The position numbers were made by a program, and so were the translations under genes. Positions 1 to 4,131 of a stretch of DNA of 6,432 nucleotides are shown here, in pieces (within the stretch, counting starts at the first letter, position 1; every line of letters starts with the position of its first letter). Below the pieces are notes generated by a model. That model had not been told where the DNA came from. It searched no databases and worked only from the letters and a program-made list of their open reading frames with translations. This DNA is from Candidatus Limivicinus faecipullorum (lineage in GTDB: Bacteria; Bacillota; Clostridia; Oscillospirales; Oscillospiraceae), in the NCBI GenBank assembly GCA_018711755.1, contig DVHY01000140.1:1-6432 (forward strand), given 5' to 3'.

Positions 1-15
1 TTTTATTTTTGTTTT

Positions 16-849
16 TTATATTATCAGGCGCATCCTGTTCAGGGTCCTCTCGTGGGCGGCGGCGCTGACGGCCACATATATCCTGGTAGTTTCAATACTG
101 CTGTGGCCCAGCACATCCGCAAGATGAGGCAGATTTTTTTCCACGGCAAAATAGCTTCTGGCAAAGAGATGGCGCAGATTGTGAGGAAAGACCTTTCCCT
201 CCTCCACTCCCGCCTGGGCGCAGAGACGCTTCATCTCGTGGCAGATGTTGGAGCGGTCCACGGGTCTGCCGCTGCGGGTGCGGAAAATGTATCCGCTTTT
301 TATTCCACTGGCCCTGCAGAACTCTGCGAGCCGTCTGCGCAGCTCCTTTGGCAGCAGGACCATGCGGGTTTTGCCTTTCAGCCTTATTTCGGCCCGCCCT
401 GAACGCACGGCCTCCACGGTGATGAAGGGCAGCTCGCTTATACGGATGCCGGTGCCGGAGAGGGTGAGCATGACAAGATGCAGCCTCTTGCTGCCTCTCG
501 CCCGGGCGGCGCAGAGCAGGCGGCGGTACTCCTCCTCCCCCAGCTCCCGGTCCTCCTCAGTAAAGGCCCGGCGCTGGATCTTCAACAGCCTTATGCGGTA
601 ATCCCCCTGTCCGGTAAACTCCAGATAGGCATTTATTGCGGACAGAGCCACATTTACCGTCCGGGCTTTGTTCTTTTGCAGCAGCGCCTCCCTGTATTCC
701 AGCAGGCGCTTCTTATCCAGCTCCTCCCCTGCCAAATAGGCTCTCAGGCGGTGAAGTGCGGCGGAATATTTCTCCACCGTGGCCTGGGATTTTTCGCTGA
801 GATAGAGCATGTTTTCAAAGTCTCTTATCCCCTCTCTGGTCACTTTCAT
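16..849 (-). CDS. Tyrosine recombinase / site-specific integrase (XerC/D-like), stand-alone
   Basis: This protein should cut and rejoin DNA at specific sites through a covalent phosphotyrosine intermediate. Counting from the ATG at 849 (277 residues), an N-terminal SAM-like core-binding domain covers about residues 8-82 (TVEKYSAALHRLRAYL). The catalytic domain follows at about 100-277. The expected active-site residues are all visible: Arg136 in GTGIRISEL, Lys158 or Lys160 in the LKGKT beta-hairpin, His223 and Arg226 in PHNLRH, His249 in LGHSS, and the nucleophile Tyr258 in TTRIY. The length is normal for XerC/D-type enzymes, and there is no extra arm-binding domain. A GTG at 855 in the same frame would add two residues. 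ATG 849 is preferred because the GGGGG at 858-862 lies 8 bases before it but only 2 before the GTG. No excisionase, phage or conjugation gene is visible nearby, so its target is unknown. It is not obviously chromosomal XerC or XerD. Confidence 0.93.
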   Translation of the reverse strand: MKVTREGIRDFENMLYLSEKSQATVEKYSAALHRLRAYLAGEELDKKRLLEYREALLQKNKARTVNVALSAINAYLEFTGQGDYRIRLLKIQRRAFTEEDRELGEEEYRRLLCAARARGSKRLHLVMLTLSGTGIRISELPFITVEAVRSGRAEIRLKGKTRMVLLPKELRRRLAEFCRASGIKSGYIFRTRSGRPVDRSNICHEMKRLCAQAGVEEGKVFPHNLRHLFARSYFAVEKNLPHLADVLGHSSIETTRIYVAVSAAAHERTLNRMRLII

Positions 850-857
850 ATACACTG

Positions 858-862
858 CCCCC
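858..862 (-). promoter_or_regulatory. Ribosome binding site of the recombinase
   Basis: On the minus strand a purine run (AAAAAAAGGGGG) ends 8 bases before ATG 849. This spacing favours ATG 849 over the in-frame GTG at 855, which would leave only 2 bases. Confidence 0.6.
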
Positions 863-892
863 TTTTTTTACATTATCTCCTTCATCCGCTCA

Positions 893-921
893 ATAATACT
901 GTAGACTAGGGAAAATGTATA
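893..921 (-). promoter_or_regulatory. Candidate sigma-A-type promoter for the recombinase
   Basis: On the minus strand TATACA (921-916) is followed after exactly 17 bases by TATTAT (898-893). They match the -35 and -10 consensus at 4/6 and 5/6 positions. Transcription would start near 886, giving a leader of about 37 bases before ATG 849. It sits just after a terminator-like hairpin, as expected for a separately transcribed gene. The region is AT-rich, so chance matches are possible. Confidence 0.4.
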
Positions 922-925
922 TTGT

Positions 926-963
926 ATAAAGAAAGCCCGCCGGGGAGTTTTCCCCGGCGGGCT
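926..963 (-). terminator. Terminator-like hairpin between the deacetylase operon and the recombinase
   Basis: A perfect 13-bp stem (arms 934-946 and 951-963, agcccgccgggga with its complement) closes a 4-base loop. On the minus strand it runs straight into TTTCTTTAT, which resembles the U-rich tail of an intrinsic terminator. It would stop transcripts coming from the deacetylase before the recombinase promoter. The same hairpin is the left end of the repeat element, so the terminator may have been brought in by that element. On the plus strand no T-run follows. Confidence 0.55.
934..963. repeat. Left boundary hairpin, copy 1 of a 30-base repeat
   Basis: The arms 934-946 and 951-963 pair perfectly over 13 bp around the loop gttt. 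All 30 bases, including the loop, are identical to 1166-1195 in the same orientation, so the copies are direct repeats. Because each is a palindrome, they are also nearly inverted repeats. Confidence 0.9.
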
Positions 964-967
964 CAGC

Positions 968-998
968 TTGTCGAAGAAGGTCAAGCCTTCTTCGACAA
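968..998. repeat. Internal hairpin, 13-bp perfect stem
   Basis: The arm ttgtcgaagaagg (968-980) pairs with ccttcttcgacaa (986-998) around a 5-base loop. Its left arm is also part of the element's imperfect terminal inverted repeat, so two palindromic layers are nested here. Confidence 0.85.
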
Positions 999-1027
999 AA
1001 GGGATTGCACTTCGCTCCATGCCTCGG

Positions 1028-1048
1028 TTGTACGCCGGAGGCGTACAA
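1028..1048. repeat. Internal hairpin, 9-bp perfect stem with 3-base loop
   Basis: The arm ttgtacgcc (1028-1036) pairs with ggcgtacaa (1040-1048) around gga. Confidence 0.85.
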
Positions 1049-1052
1049 TTCG

Positions 1053-1075
1053 ACACTTCGCTCCGTGAGAAGTGT
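1053..1075. repeat. Internal hairpin, 7-bp stem
   Basis: The arm acacttc (1053-1059) pairs with gaagtgt (1069-1075). It contains the second copy of the 11-mer cacttcgctcc (1054-1064). The first copy, at 1008-1018, is not in an equivalent stem. Confidence 0.65.
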
Positions 1076-1106
1076 TTTCTGCGACGTACATGCCGCCGCA
1101 GAAAAC
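1074..1106. repeat. Internal hairpin, 10-bp stem
   Basis: The arm gttttctgcg (1074-1083) pairs perfectly with cgcagaaaac (1097-1106) around a 13-base loop. It overlaps the preceding hairpin by two bases, so the two are tightly abutted or mutually exclusive. Confidence 0.75.
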
Positions 1107-1117
1107 GATTGAATTTA

Positions 1118-1139
1118 TTTTTTCGCTGGGTTGAAAAAA
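1118..1139. repeat. Internal A/T-rich hairpin, 7-bp stem
   Basis: The arm ttttttc (1118-1124) pairs with gaaaaaa (1133-1139) around an 8-base loop. A weaker alternative pairs 1133-1143 with 1147-1156 through ctc/gag and gaaaaa/tttttc. Confidence 0.5.
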
Positions 1140-1165
1140 CTCTGCGAGGCTTTTTCGACAGTCTC

Positions 1166-1195
1166 AGCCCGCCGGGGAGTTTTCCCCGGCGGGCT
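1166..1195. repeat. Right boundary hairpin, copy 2 of the 30-base repeat
   Basis: The arms 1166-1178 and 1183-1195 pair over 13 bp around gttt, identical to 934-963. No T-run follows on either strand, so this copy does not look like a canonical intrinsic terminator, unlike copy 1 on the minus strand. Confidence 0.9.
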
Positions 1196-1203
1196 GTCAC
1201 ACA

Positions 1204-1227
1204 AGATGCTTATTTAGATGCTTATTT
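1204..1227. repeat. 12-bp tandem duplication
   Basis: The unit agatgcttattt occurs twice without interruption (1204-1215 and 1216-1227), and the next base continues the repeat. It lies between the right hairpin of the repeat element and the deacetylase stop codon. It could be slippage, a small duplication tied to insertion of the element, or a binding site; the sequence does not decide. Confidence 0.85.
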
Positions 1228-1253
1228 ACCGCCATGCAGGACGGCGGGCCTGT

Positions 1254-3200
1254 TTAAGCCCTGCCTGCAAGCTCTTTAAGCTTATTCACTATCATCAGAG
1301 TATTGCTGTTTTCTCCGCCTTTGAACTCAAAGCGCATATGGTATTCCAGGGCCTGGGCCAGCTCCACGGGCCAGCGGCGGTCGTTGCGGATATAGACCGT
1401 GTCGCTGAGCCGGCCGCTGTCGTCCATAAGGGTGAGGGTGCAGCTCTTGCCCTCGGGGCAGTTCATTATCAGCCTGCCCTCCTCGTTGGACACATAGCAG
1501 CCCTCCCCGATGCAGATTATCTTGTAGTCGGCTGGGTCTGCGCTGCAGCCGAAGGCATAGAGGCCCAGCTCCTCCCGGCCGCTGGGGTCGATATAGTAGT
1601 CATAGATGAAGTCCCCCCGGGCATTGGTGAGCTTTATGAAGCTGAACGGCGGCTCATAGCCCCCGGCATAGAACTCCAGCTCCGTGAGCCCGGCGCCGCT
1701 GCCCTCCGTCTCCATCAGGACGACTTCCATTTCCTCCACATACACCGGGTCGAAGCTGACCTCCGTGCCGGAGCCGTTGGGCTCCAGGGGCCCGCTGAGG
1801 TAGAAGGCGCCGTTATCAAGCCGCACGGCCACCTCCAGCACATTGTCGGCCATAGAGGGGTTGTCGTAGAGGACCACCCGGCTGATGAGGGTGGGTTCAT
1901 CGAACTTGACTATCACCCGCTTTTCCCCGTCGTCGGCGGCGGGCACCCAGGTGTTGTCGGAATAGCCCGGGTCTTCATGGGCCTGGGTATGCTGGGAGAG
2001 GACGAAGTCGTTGAGCACCGAGGCGTCCCCGGAGCTGACCCAGAACTCCGCCTCATAGCTGAGAGAGCCGCTCTCCCTGAGCCAGAAGACCTTGTCGGAA
2101 TTGATTATCCCGTCGGCATGGGCGGCGGCGTTCTGGCTGGCATAGCACTCCGCCATGGCGTAGCCGGAGCTGCTGAATATGGAGCGGGAGAGTATCCCCG
2201 GGTACACCGGCAGGCGGAGCCTGTCGCTCCAGTAATATATATTGCTGCCCCCGTCGGTGACGTAGTCCTCGCTCCCCGGCTGCACCGTGGACAGAGCGTT
2301 GAGGGCGTAATAATCATGGGGGGCGTCGTAGGCGGTAGAATAGGTGAAGCCCCGGAGTATCACCGGCTCATAGCTGGGCCGGGCCTTCAGCACCTCCCCC
2401 ATGGCCTGCTCGAAGAACATGGCCACGGTCTGATGGTCGATGTGCTGGTCGCTGTCGCTGCAGAAGACCAGGTCCGGGGTGTAGCGCAGCAGCACGGTCC
2501 TGATATCCTGGTACAGATTTTTCCTGGTGTAGGCGGCGCCGGGGTTGAAGGGTGGGTGCCTGTCGGTGCCGTAGGTGCTGGAAAAGCCGGAGGCGGAGGT
2601 GAGAACCTCGTCCTGGGGGCAGAGATATATGGGGGTGCCGTCCAGGTTAAGCTGGTCGCCGTAGCCCAGGAAGATGAGGTTTTCCGCCGGGATGCCTATG
2701 GCGGTCATGGCGGCGTCGGCCTCGGTGATGCGCTGCACCCCGTCGCCGTTCATGTCCCCGTTGAAGACGTAGACGATGTACACGTTGCTGCCGTATTTTA
2801 CATACTGCTCCAGTACGCCGCCCAGCAGGTTCAGCTCGTCGTCCTCGTGGGGCACAATGGCCATGACCTTTTTCCCGGCGAAGACCTGATCCTTGGCCTT
2901 GTCTACATCCTGATATACCCCGTTTTTATAGGTGTTGAGCCAGAGAAAGTACAGGGCGGCCCCCAGCAGCAGCACCACGGCGGTGAAGAGGATGAACATC
3001 CACTTCACCAGGCCCTTTTTCCTCAGGCTTAGGATGAACAGGAGGATAAAGCTCAGGAGAAAGACCAGAGCAAGAGCCGCCGCCGGAAGATTGGTGGTTG
3101 CCCGGGTGGTGAGCATGTCGGCGACAAAGCTCAGTTCAAGGGCCAGCAGCAGGGCAAAAAGCAGGCCTGTAAAGCTGAATTTCCTACTGCCGGTCTCCAT
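1254..3200 (-). CDS. Membrane-anchored PIG-L/LmbE-family deacetylase with discoidin-like C-terminal domain
   Basis: PIG-L enzymes are zinc-dependent hydrolases that remove acetyl from N-acetylglucosamine-type groups. This 648-residue protein begins with three membrane segments (about 9-29, 37-59 and 66-88). The basic loop RKKGLVK after the second should be cytoplasmic, which places the rest outside the cell membrane. The catalytic domain spans about 108-300. His118-Glu-Asp120-Asp121-Glu122 corresponds to the family's HPDDE, and HIDH (253-256) is the second motif. By analogy with MshB, His118, Asp121 and His256 bind zinc and Asp120 is the catalytic base. Residues about 385-512 resemble an F5/8 type C (discoidin, CBM32-like) beta-sandwich, ending in LTELEFYAG, and may bind carbohydrate. 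The last 135 residues are unassigned. A GGAGG at 3208-3212, 7 bases before the ATG, supports the start. It follows the kinase gene by 16 bases. Its substrate, perhaps a surface glycan, is unknown. Confidence 0.9.
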   Translation of the reverse strand: METGSRKFSFTGLLFALLLALELSFVADMLTTRATTNLPAAALALVFLLSFILLFILSLRKKGLVKWMFILFTAVVLLLGAALYFLWLNTYKNGVYQDVDKAKDQVFAGKKVMAIVPHEDDELNLLGGVLEQYVKYGSNVYIVYVFNGDMNGDGVQRITEADAAMTAIGIPAENLIFLGYGDQLNLDGTPIYLCPQDEVLTSASGFSSTYGTDRHPPFNPGAAYTRKNLYQDIRTVLLRYTPDLVFCSDSDQHIDHQTVAMFFEQAMGEVLKARPSYEPVILRGFTYSTAYDAPHDYYALNALSTVQPGSEDYVTDGGSNIYYWSDRLRLPVYPGILSRSIFSSSGYAMAECYASQNAAAHADGIINSDKVFWLRESGSLSYEAEFWVSSGDASVLNDFVLSQHTQAHEDPGYSDNTWVPAADDGEKRVIVKFDEPTLISRVVLYDNPSMADNVLEVAVRLDNGAFYLSGPLEPNGSGTEVSFDPVYVEEMEVVLMETEGSGAGLTELEFYAGGYEPPFSFIKLTNARGDFIYDYYIDPSGREELGLYAFGCSADPADYKIICIGEGCYVSNEEGRLIMNCPEGKSCTLTLMDDSGRLSDTVYIRNDRRWPVELAQALEYHMRFEFKGGENSNTLMIVNKLKELAGRA

Positions 3201-3207
3201 ATTGAAT

Positions 3208-3212
3208 CCTCC
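3208..3212 (-). promoter_or_regulatory. Ribosome binding site of the PIG-L gene
   Basis: A perfect GGAGG on the minus strand stands 7 bases before ATG 3200, inside the 16-base gap after the kinase stop. The deacetylase therefore has its own strong initiation signal within the shared transcript. Confidence 0.8.
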
Positions 3213-3216
3213 GTTC

Positions 3217-4131
3217 TCAAAGTAATTTCAGAATTTCTTGCAGTTCTTCGGCGTTGGGGCTGTCGCTGCCGCAGGTTATGGAACCGGCCCTGAGGGCTAG
3301 TTCAGCCGTCTCTCTCAGGGAAAGCCTCTTTATGCCCGAGAGGACGATGGCGGCGGTAGCGGCGTCACCGGCGCCGGTGACGTTCACCAGGCGGGTGGGC
3401 GGGATGGGCAGATGCAGCAGCTCTTTTTTGTCGGCGGCTATCATGCCCCGGCTGCCCAGACTGATGAAGACCCGCTCCACGCCCTTTTCCACCAGGGCTC
3501 TGGCGGCCCTCTCCGGGTCCTTCTCCCCGGTGAGCTTCTCCGCCTCCAGGGCGTTGGGCTTTATGGCGGAGAGCCGGTGGAGCACCGGCAGCAGCTTCGC
3601 CGCCTTGGCGGTGGATACCGGGTCGGCATACACCGGGATGCCGCTGTTTTCGCATATGTAGCGGATGGTCTCCTCCGGGAGATTGGTATCCACCACTACA
3701 GCCCCCGCCTGTAGTTTGGGCAGGACCCGGGCGGCATATTCCGCCGTGAGGGCCGAGCAGATGTCCATGTCGCTGACGGCCAGCTGCATCTCCCCTCTCT
3801 CGTCGCTGATATAGAGATAGGTGGAGCTGCGCAGCTGGGGGAAGACCGGGGCATAGCTCAGGTCTATGCCCAGAGCCCGGCAGCTCTCGCTGATGGCTGA
3901 GGCGTATACGTCCCCGCCTATGGCCGCCACAAGGCTGACCTCCAGCCCCAGCAGCCGCAGGTCATGGGCTATATTCCTCCCCACGCCTCCCGGGCGCAGG
4001 GCAACGGTACCGGGGTTGGAGTCCTTGGGGATCAGCTTCCCCTCCGGCCTGCCCCATATATCCATATTGATGCCGCCGAAAACCACGGCGGCATCAATAT
4101 TCCCGGTCTGGGGCCTCACTTTATGTGCCAT
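3217..4131 (-). CDS. psuK: PfkB-family kinase, probable pseudouridine kinase (PsuK)
   Basis: PsuK phosphorylates pseudouridine with ATP to pseudouridine 5'-phosphate, which the glycosidase PsuG then splits to uracil and ribose 5-phosphate. The 304-residue length fits the ribokinase/PfkB family. Family marks are GGINMD near residue 19-24, the substrate-binding PGGVGRN (47-53), KPNALEAE (191-198) and the ATP/anion-hole motif VTGAGDA (251-257) with catalytic Asp256. Several stretches match the PsuK subgroup as I remember E. coli YeiC: DSNPG before the PGGVGRNIA loop, SSTYL then GEMQLAVSDMDI, TAEY, and ADPVSTAK (169-176). Another PfkB nucleoside or sugar kinase remains possible. No psuG is seen here. 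The start overlaps the end of glgP by 16 bp in another frame. An AAAGGA, 4 bases upstream and inside glgP, serves as ribosome binding site. A perfect hairpin lies in codons 11-23. Confidence 0.85.
   Translation of the reverse strand: MAHKVRPQTGNIDAAVVFGGINMDIWGRPEGKLIPKDSNPGTVALRPGGVGRNIAHDLRLLGLEVSLVAAIGGDVYASAISESCRALGIDLSYAPVFPQLRSSTYLYISDERGEMQLAVSDMDICSALTAEYAARVLPKLQAGAVVVDTNLPEETIRYICENSGIPVYADPVSTAKAAKLLPVLHRLSAIKPNALEAEKLTGEKDPERAARALVEKGVERVFISLGSRGMIAADKKELLHLPIPPTRLVNVTGAGDAATAAIVLSGIKRLSLRETAELALRAGSITCGSDSPNAEELQEILKLL
4064..4100 (-). repeat. Perfect 15-bp inverted repeat within the start of the kinase gene
   Basis: The arm atattgatgccgccg (4064-4078) pairs with cggcggcatcaatat (4086-4100) around a 7-base loop, without mismatch. 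In the minus-strand message it begins 28 bases after the kinase start codon and encodes part of NIDAAVVFGGIN. A stable stem here could slow early elongation, affect initiation or mark a processing site. It could also be an accident of codons read both ways. Confidence 0.85.

Larger units (their letters stand above)
934..1195. repeat. 262-bp mosaic of palindromes bounded by identical hairpins (MITE-like or BIME-like intergenic repeat)
   Basis: The two ends are identical 30-base hairpins (934-963 and 1166-1195). Beyond them the similarity continues inward in inverted orientation: 934-980 against the complement of 1149-1195 matches at 38 of 47 positions by my count, including tgtcgaa in both. 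Between the ends are further hairpins at 968-998, 1028-1048, 1053-1075, 1074-1106 and 1118-1139. The 11-mer cacttcgctcc occurs twice (1008-1018 and 1054-1064). Open frames of about 100 codons cross it on both strands, but they are arginine-rich, lack credible start signals and follow the palindromes, so I regard the element as non-coding. I see no clear target-site duplication at its edges. Its identity as a mobile repeat is inferred from structure alone. Confidence 0.7.

Noticed and set aside
16..855. Recombinase as part of an integrated phage or conjugative element
   Set aside because: No other phage, relaxase, excisionase or attachment-site duplication, and no tRNA gene, is visible in the window. 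Flanking sequence to the left is missing, so this is only unsupported, not excluded.
934..1195. CRISPR array
   Set aside because: There are only two copies of the 30-base repeat, separated by about 200 bp. Spacers are not regular, and no cas gene is present.
1231..1268. Hairpin over the deacetylase stop (gcagg 1236-1240 with cctgc 1264-1268; also ccgcc/ggcgg) as a terminator
   Set aside because: The stems are short and interrupted and no T-run follows on the minus strand, so I did not list it as a terminator.
868..1279. Overlapping frames of about 100-110 codons on both strands across the palindrome mosaic
   Set aside because: Their sequence is dictated by the hairpins, is Arg-rich and repetitive, and there is no convincing ribosome binding site. 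Such frames are typical of repeats called as spurious hypothetical proteins.
2718..2756. EF-hand or dockerin-like stretch GDMNGDGVQRITEAD in the deacetylase
   Set aside because: The D-x-N-x-D-G spacing looks like a calcium loop, but this position coincides with the conserved PIG-L segment (NGD...R..EA..A...IGI) and the hydrophobic loop position is Gln. A single accidental resemblance is more likely.
1218..3032. 604-codon open frame on the plus strand opposite the deacetylase
   Set aside because: It is the mirror of a GC-rich gene with strong third-position bias. Its composition is dominated by Val, Gly, Ala and His, it has no domain sense, and the opposite strand has clear PIG-L motifs.
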